Positions 10,401 through 15,065 of a stretch of DNA of 15,065 nucleotides are shown here, one piece after another (the stretch's first letter is position 1; the number at the start of each line of letters is the position of its first letter). Source of the DNA: CAYGUI01 sp964353115. Lineage in GTDB: Bacteria; Pseudomonadota; Gammaproteobacteria; JAGOUU01. The notes under the pieces are model-generated. The model did no database searches, had not been told where the DNA came from, and saw only the letters and a program-made list of their open reading frames with translations. The stretch is taken from the NCBI GenBank assembly GCA_964353115.1, contig CAYGUI010000030.1:1-15065 (forward strand), written 5' to 3'. The position numbers and the translations under genes were made by a program.

Positions 10401-11584
10401 TTTGTAGGAGGCTCACCAGGACGCATCATTTTATAGATTTCAAGAAGAGCTTCATACTGTGAATTAGTAGGATCATCACGCAAAGTTTCTGAAATATATG
10501 CGCCTCGATCTAAATCATTAACATATATAGTATGTATTTCTTTTATATCATGCTTAACAAACTCAGTTATTAAGTCGGAAGTTATCTCTGTATTGGCTTC
10601 TACCAATACTTCTTCTGATATAGGATTGATAATATTTTTGGCAACTATTTTACCAATCATCGCTTCCATTGGTAAAATTAATGACTCAACACTTAATGTT
10701 GATATTTTTTTCAGATGTAAGCCTGTAATATGCTTACCTGCAGCAACAATTAATTCGCCTTTATTATCACGAATATCAATTGGAGCAACAGAGCCTTTTA
10801 AATGTTCTGGAATAAGTTTTAAATGAGCTCTATTATCTTCTATTTTATAGATATCTTTTTGATAAAATGTATCTAAAATTTGTTCATTATTTAAATTTAA
10901 AGCCTTCAATAGTATAGTAATATAGAACTTTCTTCTTCTATCTATACGAGCATGAATTCTATCTTTTCCATCAAACTCAAAATCTAACCAAGATCCACGA
11001 TAAGGTATTATGCGTGCAGAATAAAGTTTTTTACCAGAGCCATGCCCTTTGCCTCTATCATGCTCGTAAAATACACCAGGAGATCTATGTAACTGAGAAA
11101 CAACTACACGTTGCGTTCCATTAATAACAAAAGATCCTCGATCCGTCATTAATGGAATTTCTCCCATATAAACACTTTGCTCACGAATATCTTTTATTAC
11201 TTTTTTATCACCAGGAGCATCCTTATCATAAATGACAAGTCTAACCTTTATTCTAAGTGGAGCGGCATATGTAACTCCTCGCACTCGACACTCAGAAACA
11301 TCATATTCACTATCACCTAAAAAACAATCTATATACTGAATTTCTAAATTTCCAGATCCACTCACTAGTGGAAAAACAGATTTTAGCGCCTGCTCCAACC
11401 CCGAAACATATTTAATACCATCTTCAGAAATCCAGCCGTTTAAAAATTTTTTATAAGATTCTAGCTGTTCTCCCAAAAGACTGGGGATCTTTAACTTTTC
11501 TGGTAATTTACCACAATTTTTGCGTATTCTTTTTGCAAGTTTTTTATTTGAAATACTACTTTTGGCACTAACTGAACTTGGCAT
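7472..11584 (-). CDS. rpoB: RNA polymerase beta subunit
   Basis: A 1370-residue beta subunit, slightly longer than E. coli's 1342, with part of the excess at the N-terminus before KRIRKNCGK. It forms the active-site cleft with beta'. Conserved segments include [43 protein letters not shown], the rifampicin pocket (about 526-551), [44 protein letters not shown] and the C-terminal [21 protein letters not shown] and [19 protein letters not shown]. In the rifampicin pocket the E. coli positions D516, H526 and S531 correspond to D534, H544 and S549, all unchanged. Only a conservative S-to-T change is seen at the start of the cluster. The beta subunit should therefore be intrinsically rifampicin-sensitive (inference). 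The ATG at 11584 has GAGG seven bases upstream. The gene follows the hairpin attenuator after rplL and precedes rpoC by 30 nt. Confidence 0.98.
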   Translation of the reverse strand: [1370 protein letters not shown]

Positions 11585-11612
11585 GAATGTTCCTCGTGTT
11601 AAGGACTAAAAT

Positions 11613-11660
11613 ACTAAAATAAAGTAAAACGGGGCCAATGTTAAATACATTTGGCCCTTT
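11613..11660 (-). terminator. Bulged hairpin between rplL and rpoB, candidate attenuator
   Basis: On the minus strand GGGCC, one bulged A, then AATGT (11657-11647) pairs with ACATT then GGCCC (11641-11632). The result is a 10-bp stem with a five-base loop and a single bulge. It is followed by C and an interrupted T-rich tract, GTTTTACTTTATTTT. The weak U-tract suggests partial rather than complete termination. In E. coli the same spacer holds an attenuator that lowers rpoBC transcription relative to the ribosomal proteins, together with an RNase III processing site. The same role is inferred here from position and shape. Confidence 0.75.
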
Positions 11661-11686
11661 ATATAGCGAAAAAACAGGTAAATTAA

Positions 11687-12058
11687 TTATTTTACCTCTA
11701 CTTCAGCTCCAGCTTCTGTAAGTTTTTTCTTGATTTCTTCAGCTTCTTCTTTAGATACAGCTTCTTTAACAACTACAGGAGCTCCTTCAACCATATCTTT
11801 TGCTTCTTTCAATCCTAAGCCAGTGATTTCACGTATAATTTTGATTACACTAACTTTGTTACTTCCAAAGCTTTTCAATACTGCATCAAATTCAGTTTTT
11901 TCTTCAACAGCAGCAGCGGCAGCAGGACCAGCAGCCATAGCAACAGGAGCTGCAGCTGAAACACCAAACTTCTCTTCCATTGCTTCTACTAATTCTACAA
12001 CTTCCATAACACTCATTTCAGAGATGTCTTGTAACATTTTTTCGATTTTTGCTGACAT
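11687..12058 (-). CDS. rplL: 50S ribosomal protein L7/L12
   Basis: A 123-residue stalk protein, against 121 in E. coli, that binds L10 as dimers and recruits EF-Tu, EF-G and other translational GTPases. The N-terminal dimerisation domain carries MSVMEVVELVEAMEEKFGVSAA. A short Ala-rich hinge follows (about residues 37-51), and then the globular domain EKTEFDAVLKSFGSNKVSVIKIIREITGLGLKEAKDMVEGAP, ending in the typical GAEVEVK. The start is the ATG at 12058. It lies six bases after a GAGG and gives the family-standard N-terminus. A GTG four codons upstream would have to use the Shine-Dalgarno itself as coding sequence. The gene lies 38 nt after rplJ, with which it is regulated in other bacteria, and it is followed by the attenuator hairpin. 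Confidence 0.97.
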   Translation of the reverse strand: MSAKIEKMLQDISEMSVMEVVELVEAMEEKFGVSAAAPVAMAAGPAAAAAVEEKTEFDAVLKSFGSNKVSVIKIIREITGLGLKEAKDMVEGAPVVVKEAVSKEEAEEIKKKLTEAGAEVEVK

Positions 12059-12063
12059 AATAT

Positions 12064-12068
12064 TCCTC
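12064..12068 (-). promoter_or_regulatory. Shine-Dalgarno that fixes the rplL start
   Basis: GAGGA on the minus strand lies about six bases upstream of the ATG at 12058. It overlaps the codons of the alternative in-frame GTG start at 12070. This placement argues for the shorter 123-residue L7/L12. Confidence 0.8.
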
Positions 12069-12096
12069 ACACTTTATTAAATTTAACAACTACTTA

Positions 12097-12624
12097 CTAT
12101 TCTTGCTCTTTTTTATCTTTTAGAGCAGCCATAGTTCTTACCAGTTTCGCATGCGGCTCCGCCATGGTTCTTACCAATTTAGATACCGGTGCAATTAACA
12201 CAGAGGCTAATCTGCCTAAGGCTTCATGCTTAGTTGGTAATGCTGCTATTTTATCTAAACCTTCCGCGCCAAAAAGTTGACCAGAAAGAGAAATTGCAGT
12301 TACCTTTAAGTTTTCATGATCCTTAGAAAAGTTTTTCATGATGCGCGCAGCCATTCCAGGTTCTTCATCAGAAAAACCTAAAACTAAAGGTCCTTTTAAC
12401 TTATCTGAAATATTTTCAAAATTTGATCCCTTAACCGCGTGTCTTGCTAAAGTATTTCGCACCACTCTCAGATAAACTCCCTTTTCGCGAGCTTCTTGAC
12501 GCAACTTAGTCATCTGCGATACCGTTAAACCACGATATTCTGCAGCAACTAAAGATATAGAACGCGCCGCTACCTCTGAAACTTCTTTTACAATAGCTTC
12601 TTTATCTGCTAATCTTAAAGCCAT
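12097..12624 (-). CDS. rplJ: 50S ribosomal protein L10
   Basis: A 175-residue L10 (165 in E. coli), the stalk base that binds 23S rRNA helix 42 and carries L7/L12 dimers on its C-terminal helix. Recognisable parts are the N-terminal LADKEAIVKEVSEVA, AEYRGLTVSQMTKLRQEAREKGVYLRVVRNTLARHAV (about 28-64), KGPLVLGFS, and a C-terminal helix with LASVLIAPVSKLVRTMA. The helix contains a near-perfect 11-residue repeat, KLVRTMAEPHA followed by KLVRTMAALKD, which accounts for the extra length and is also seen in other gammaproteobacteria. The ATG at 12624 has a GGAGG six bases upstream. The gene ends in tandem stops TAG TAA. It follows an 83-nt structured leader after rplA that probably mediates autoregulation by L10-L7/L12, and lies 38 nt before rplL. 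Confidence 0.97.
   Translation of the reverse strand: MALRLADKEAIVKEVSEVAARSISLVAAEYRGLTVSQMTKLRQEAREKGVYLRVVRNTLARHAVKGSNFENISDKLKGPLVLGFSDEEPGMAARIMKNFSKDHENLKVTAISLSGQLFGAEGLDKIAALPTKHEALGRLASVLIAPVSKLVRTMAEPHAKLVRTMAALKDKKEQE
12128..12180 (-). repeat. Short tandem-like repeat inside rplJ (KLVRTMA x2)
   Basis: Two 20-base units, 12128-12147 and 12161-12180, match at 18 of 20 positions. They are offset by 33 bases, exactly 11 codons. Both encode KLVRTMA in the L10 C-terminal helix, the region to which L7/L12 dimers bind. Confidence 0.8.
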
Positions 12625-12649
12625 TTTAAACCTCCACTTTCACTTTATC

Positions 12650-12706
12650 TGCGTAGGCTGCAATTATTAAAGATAAAAAAATTTTATCTGCCTACGGTCT
12701 TCGACC
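12650..12706 (-). promoter_or_regulatory. Structured rplJ leader, candidate L10(L7/L12) autoregulatory site
   Basis: Between rplA and rplJ the transcript can form an outer stem, CGTAGGC (12696-12690) with GCCTACG (12658-12652). This encloses a hairpin of AGATAAA (12689-12683) with TTTATCT (12677-12671). A small GGTC-GAA-GACC hairpin at 12706-12696 overlaps the outer stem by one base. The segment TTGCAGCC on the 3' side resembles the GCAGCC stretch of the 23S rRNA L10-binding region. In E. coli the same spacer binds L10-L7/L12 and represses translation. The function here is inferred from position and folding. Confidence 0.5.
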
Positions 12707-12707
12707 T

Positions 12708-13400
12708 TTACCCATTTACTGTGGATAAATCTAAAGGAATTCCTGGCCCCATAGTTGTCGATAAAGTTAATTTTTTCATATATACACCCTTAGATCCTTC
12801 TGGCTTAGCCTTTTTCAACTCTTCAATAAGTGTGACTAAATTTTCCCTTAATTGATTTTCATCAAATTTAATTTTGCCTATTGGGCAATGAACAATACCA
12901 CCTTTATCAGCACGATATTGAACCTGTCCACCTTTAGCATTTTTAACAGCTTTTTCAACATCTGGAGACACTGTTCCCAATTTTGGATTTGGCATTAATC
13001 CTTTAGGACCTAAAATTTGCCCCAATTGCCCCACTACTCTCATAGCATCTGGCGTTGCAATTACAACATCAAAATCACAATTTCCTTTTTTAACTTCCTC
13101 AGCTAAATCGTCAAGACCAACAATATCAGCTCCAGCGTTTTTAGCTTTTTCAAAATTAGCCTCTGAAGTAAATACAGCTACTTTTACAGATTTACCAGTT
13201 CCGTTAGGAAGAACTGTTGCTCCACGAACATTTTGATCTGATTTTTTAGGATCAACTCCTAATGAAAAGACAGCCTCAACAGATTGCTCAAACTTACAAT
13301 TATCTAATTCTTTTAATAAAGACACTGCTTCATTGAAAGAATAATTTTTTGTTTTATCAACTTTTTCAGCATAAAGCTTATTTCTTTTAGATATAGACAT
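12708..13400 (-). CDS. rplA: 50S ribosomal protein L1
   Basis: A 230-residue L1 (234 in E. coli) that forms the mobile L1 stalk on 23S helices 76-78 and guides deacylated tRNA out of the E site. Domain I residues are split at the N- and C-termini around an inserted domain II. Typical segments are YSFNEAVSLLKEL, VRGATVLPNGTGK, GADIVG, VVIATPDAMRVVGQLGQILGPKGLMPNPKLGTV (about 112-144) and the C-terminal KKLTLSTTMGPGI. The ATG at 13400 lies two bases after the rplK stop. Its GGAGG is embedded in the last rplK codons, so translation of the pair is probably coupled. L1 represses its own operon in E. coli by binding the rplK leader, and a candidate site is present upstream of rplK. Confidence 0.97.
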   Translation of the reverse strand: MSISKRNKLYAEKVDKTKNYSFNEAVSLLKELDNCKFEQSVEAVFSLGVDPKKSDQNVRGATVLPNGTGKSVKVAVFTSEANFEKAKNAGADIVGLDDLAEEVKKGNCDFDVVIATPDAMRVVGQLGQILGPKGLMPNPKLGTVSPDVEKAVKNAKGGQVQYRADKGGIVHCPIGKIKFDENQLRENLVTLIEELKKAKPEGSKGVYMKKLTLSTTMGPGIPLDLSTVNG

Positions 13401-13402
13401 AA

Positions 13403-13858
13403 TTAAAATTCCTCCACATCAACACCCATACTACGCGCAGTTCCAGCAACAGTGCGCATTGCAGCCTTAATCTCTGCAGCAGTAAGATCTGGTTGCTTAA
13501 TTTTCGCTATGTCTTCCAATTGTTGTTTAGACAATTTACCAACTTTTTCAGTATTAGGCTTACCACTACCACTTTTCAGACCCAATGCATCTCTAATGCA
13601 ATAAGACGCCGGTGGAGTTTTGATAATAAATTCAAAAGTACGATCAGAGTAAACATCGATAACTACAGGTAATGGAATACCTTTTTTATAATCTTTAGTT
13701 TTATCGTTAAACTGCTTACAGAAATCCATAATATTTAGACCTTTTTGGCCTAAAGCTGGGCCAACTGGTGGACTAGGATTAGCAGAACCTGCCATAACTT
13801 GCAATTTTATTTGCGAGTCAAGGCTCTTTTTTCCTTTTTTTGGTGTTTTTTGTGACAT
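13403..13858 (-). CDS. rplK: 50S ribosomal protein L11
   Basis: A 151-residue L11 (142 in E. coli). It binds the 1070 region of 23S rRNA at the GTPase-associated centre and is needed for RelA activation. The core IKLQVMAGSANPSPPVGPALGQ has the prolines that contact thiostrepton. The rRNA-binding C-terminal domain carries KTPPASYCIRDALGLKSGSGKPN and ends GTARSMGVDVEEF. The N-terminus is about nine residues longer than in E. coli and lysine-rich (MSQKTPKKGKKSLDSQ). No better start exists downstream, and the ATG at 13858 has AGAGG five bases upstream. The gene is preceded by its own promoter and a hairpin leader, and is followed by rplA after two bases. Confidence 0.97.
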   Translation of the reverse strand: MSQKTPKKGKKSLDSQIKLQVMAGSANPSPPVGPALGQKGLNIMDFCKQFNDKTKDYKKGIPLPVVIDVYSDRTFEFIIKTPPASYCIRDALGLKSGSGKPNTEKVGKLSKQQLEDIAKIKQPDLTAAEIKAAMRTVAGTARSMGVDVEEF

Positions 13859-13875
13859 TTTTACCTCTTTAGTTA

Positions 13876-13908
13876 CGGGTTCAACCGCTAAAATTAATTA
13901 GCTCCCCA
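13876..13908 (-). promoter_or_regulatory. Hairpin in the rplK leader, candidate L1 autoregulatory site
   Basis: The leader RNA forms GCTAA (13902-13898) paired with TTAGC (13891-13887) around a six-base loop. It sits on an outer GGG/CCC pairing (13907-13904 with 13879-13877). The internal loop is strongly asymmetric: one A on the 5' side and GGTTGAA on the 3' side. L1-binding sites in rRNA and in rplK leaders of other bacteria are two short helices joined by an asymmetric loop in this position. Function is inferred. Confidence 0.5.
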
Positions 13909-13921
13909 AAATCAGCAGTAC

Positions 13922-13949
13922 ATTATAAACTATTTTTAGCTTTTTTCAA
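13922..13949 (-). promoter_or_regulatory. Sigma70-type promoter for rplK-rplA
   Basis: A -35 TTGAAA (13949-13944, 5 of 6) lies in the last codons of nusG. A 16-bp A-rich spacer and a perfect -10 TATAAT (13927-13922) follow, just past the nusG stop. Transcription would begin near 13915, just upstream of the L1-type hairpin, leaving a leader of about 57 nt. E. coli also has a promoter at the nusG-rplK junction. Confidence 0.75.
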
Positions 13950-14475
13950 CCTGTGAAAAACCTAATTCTACTGGGGTTGATCGACCAAAAATTAGTACTG
14001 CAACACGAAGCCTGCTCTTTTCATAATTAACCTCTTCAACAGCACCTGTAAAGTCTGAAAATGGACCGTCTATTATACGAACAACCTCTCCAACTTCATA
14101 AAGAACTTTTGGACGTGGCTTATCAGCAGAATCTTCTACACGTTGTAGAATAATTTGAGCTTCTTTTTCATCGATTGGGACAGGTTTATCGGCGGTACCG
14201 CCAACAAAACCTAATACACGTGGTGTTTTACGTACTAAAAACCACGTATCATCATTCATTTCCATTTGGACTAAAACATAACCAGGAAAAAATTTACGCT
14301 CTGTTTTTCTTTTTTTCCCGTCTTTAAGCTCCATAACTTCTTCTGTTGGAACCAATATTTCACCAAATGATTCTTTTAAGTTGGAGTTCGCAATTCTTTC
14401 TTTTAAAGCGCGACTAACATATTTTTCGAAACCAGAATATGCTTGAACTATATACCACTTTTTGCCTTCAGACAC
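13936..14475 (-). CDS. nusG: Transcription termination/antitermination factor NusG
   Basis: A 179-residue NusG (181 in E. coli). The N-terminal NGN domain (about 5-115) binds the RNA polymerase clamp and has the typical KKWYIVQAYSGFEKYV start, ILVPTEEVMELKDGKK and RKFFPGYVLVQMEM. The C-terminal KOW domain (about 125-178) carries GEVVRIIDGPFSDFTGAVEEVN and ends VELGFSQVEKS; in E. coli it contacts Rho or S10. The initiation codon is GTG at 14475-14473. It is supported by GAGGAG seven bases upstream, inside the last secE codons. The secE TAG stop is only two bases away, so translation of the two genes is likely coupled. No closer ATG preserves the conserved N-terminus. Confidence 0.97.
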   Translation of the reverse strand: MSEGKKWYIVQAYSGFEKYVSRALKERIANSNLKESFGEILVPTEEVMELKDGKKRKTERKFFPGYVLVQMEMNDDTWFLVRKTPRVLGFVGGTADKPVPIDEKEAQIILQRVEDSADKPRPKVLYEVGEVVRIIDGPFSDFTGAVEEVNYEKSRLRVAVLIFGRSTPVELGFSQVEKS

Positions 14476-14477
14476 AG

Positions 14478-14825
14478 CTAAACTCCTCGACCTGTAAACA
14501 TAGATATAAATTTAAGTAAAATTGAATCAATCCCCCAAACCAAAAACATTAAAACAATAACCATTACTAAAATAATCATTGTAATTTGCACTGTTTCATT
14601 TTTATGCGGCCAAGAAACTTTTCGGACCTCATTAGGGGCAGACTTAACTAAACGCCAAGCTTGTACACCAGAAGTAGTTGTAAACCCTACGAATGCTGAC
14701 AAAGCAGTTGCAAAGCATAATAACCCAAACCTTAAAATGAAAGACTGGTCCATGTAAAAATAACTACTTAAAACTCCTAATATTGCAAAAAATGCAACTA
14801 GAAGCCATTTAAAATAATCAGACAT
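14478..14825 (-). CDS. secE: Preprotein translocase subunit SecE
   Basis: A 115-residue inner-membrane protein that clamps SecY in the SecYEG translocon. It appears to have three membrane segments (about 5-24, 30-50 and 81-104), like E. coli SecE (127 residues) and unlike the one-helix form of many other phyla. An amphipathic stretch (about 53-63) and the conserved cytoplasmic EVRKVSWP (66-73) precede the essential last helix. The short N-terminus and loops account for the smaller size. The ATG at 14825 has a weak AAAGAG five bases upstream. The gene ends two bases before nusG, and the pair follows an AT-rich promoter downstream of tRNA-Trp. Confidence 0.96.
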   Translation of the reverse strand: MSDYFKWLLVAFFAILGVLSSYFYMDQSFILRFGLLCFATALSAFVGFTTTSGVQAWRLVKSAPNEVRKVSWPHKNETVQITMIILVMVIVLMFLVWGIDSILLKFISMFTGRGV

Positions 14826-14867
14826 TTTTGCTCTTTGCTATATATGACATTTAGATTTTAGTACTAG

Positions 14868-14896
14868 AATATATATTAAAATTTATAACTAGTCAA
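14868..14896 (-). promoter_or_regulatory. Sigma70-type promoter for secE-nusG
   Basis: A -35 TTGACT (14896-14891, 5 of 6) is followed by a 17-bp A/T-only spacer (apart from one G) and a -10 TATATT (14873-14868, 5 of 6). The start would be near 14861, about 36 nt upstream of the secE ATG. There is no clear terminator between tRNA-Trp and this promoter, so readthrough from tuf-tRNA may add to expression. Confidence 0.65.
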
Positions 14897-14924
14897 ACCT
14901 TTAATGAAATTAAAATTTTATAAT

Positions 14925-14997
14925 CAGGCCAGGAGGGACTCGAACCCCCAACCTGCGGTTTTGGAGACCGCTGCTCTACCAATTGAGCCACTGACCT
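14925..14997 (-). tRNA. tRNA-Trp (anticodon CCA), no encoded 3' CCA
   Basis: The 73-nt gene folds completely. The acceptor AGGTCAG pairs with CTGGCCT with one U-G pair. The D stem is GCTC/GAGC, the anticodon stem GCGGT/ACCGC encloses loop CTCCAAA with anticodon CCA, and the T stem GGGGG/CCCTC has one G-U pair and a TTCGAGT loop. The discriminator base is G, as in E. coli tRNA-Trp. The genome continues ATT after the discriminator, so CCA must be added by nucleotidyltransferase. The D stem has a C-G pair where E. coli has U-G at positions 11-24. The gene lies nine bases after the tuf stop and must be processed from the tuf transcript, the conserved tufB-trpT-secE order. Confidence 0.96.
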
Positions 14998-15006
14998 ATA
15001 AAACTT

Positions 15007-15065
15007 TTACTCAATAATTTTAGTTACAACTCCAGAACCAACTGTACGCCCACCTTCACGAATAG
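15007..15065 (-). CDS. tuf: Elongation factor Tu, C-terminal fragment (runs off right edge)
   Basis: The last 18 full codons read IREGGRTVGSGVVTKIIE followed by TAA at 15009-15007. This is the standard EF-Tu C-terminus (barrel domain 3) of proteobacteria, which usually reads VGAGVV. It is the first gene of this transcriptional unit in the window and is immediately followed by tRNA-Trp. Together with the 5' fragment at the left edge it shows that two tuf copies flank the block in the same orientation. Because the two fragments are opposite ends of the gene, their identity to each other cannot be checked here. Confidence 0.95.
   Translation of the reverse strand, partial: IREGGRTVGSGVVTKIIE

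Noticed and set aside
7472..11584. Intein or large lineage-specific insertion in rpoB, or rifampicin-resistance changes
   Set aside because: The protein is collinear with E. coli beta, no splicing motifs are seen, and the D516, H526 and S531 equivalents are wild type.
11910..11960. GCA/GCT-rich stretch as a DNA microsatellite
   Set aside because: It encodes the normal alanine-rich hinge of L7/L12.
12059..12070. Longer L7/L12 starting at GTG 12070
   Set aside because: The extra four codons contain the Shine-Dalgarno of the ATG at 12058, and the shorter protein matches the family N-terminus.
1..15065. Mobile elements, CRISPR arrays, phage or defence genes
   Set aside because: No transposase, array of spaced repeats, integrase or unexplained gene-sized gap is present. 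The block is entirely housekeeping.

Overview
The window looks like an AT-rich gammaproteobacterial chromosome and carries one of the most conserved housekeeping blocks known. Every gene lies on the minus strand. In transcription order (right to left) it reads: tuf 3' end, tRNA-Trp, secE, nusG, rplK, rplA, rplJ, rplL, rpoB, rpoC, rpsL, rpsG, fusA, tuf 5' end. The EF-G, RpoB, RpoC and tRNA-Trp sequences are close to E. coli in length and motif content, with no lineage-specific large insertion, which supports Gammaproteobacteria. Low GC and a tRNA without an encoded CCA end would fit a host-associated lineage (for example Legionellales-like), but I cannot fix the family from this window.

Layout from the right edge: 15007-15065 is the C-terminal end of one EF-Tu gene, followed after 9 nt by tRNA-Trp. 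A good sigma70-type promoter then precedes secE-nusG. A second promoter overlaps the end of nusG and drives rplK-rplA, with a hairpin leader that could be the L1 autoregulatory site. An 83-nt structured leader, a candidate L10 site, precedes rplJ-rplL. A strong bulged hairpin between rplL and rpoB matches the position of the classical rplL-rpoB attenuator. rpoB and rpoC follow, 30 nt apart. A third promoter in the rpoC-rpsL gap starts the str operon: rpsL, rpsG, fusA and the first 18 codons of a second EF-Tu gene at the left edge. No stretch over 300 bases lacks a gene.

Together the genes encode the catalytic core of RNA polymerase (beta, beta'), the elongation factor NusG that contacts it, the ribosomal stalk and its base (L10, L7/L12, L11, L1), the decoding-centre proteins S12 and S7, the GTPases that work on that stalk (EF-G, EF-Tu), and the SecE subunit of the protein translocase. 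Joining the 'rif' and 'str' regions between two tuf copies is an arrangement known from other gammaproteobacteria; E. coli has them separated.

Three points need attention. First, a 10-N assembly gap in rpoC is flanked by the same 4 bases (GTAC) on both sides. Collapsing the gap and one copy restores a normal, full-length RpoC C-terminus, so the apparent frameshift is probably artificial. Second, ribosomal protein S12 has proline at residue 88, where most bacteria have the lysine linked to streptomycin response. Third, tRNA-Trp lacks an encoded CCA. I see no sign of an undescribed system, mobile element, CRISPR array or phage.
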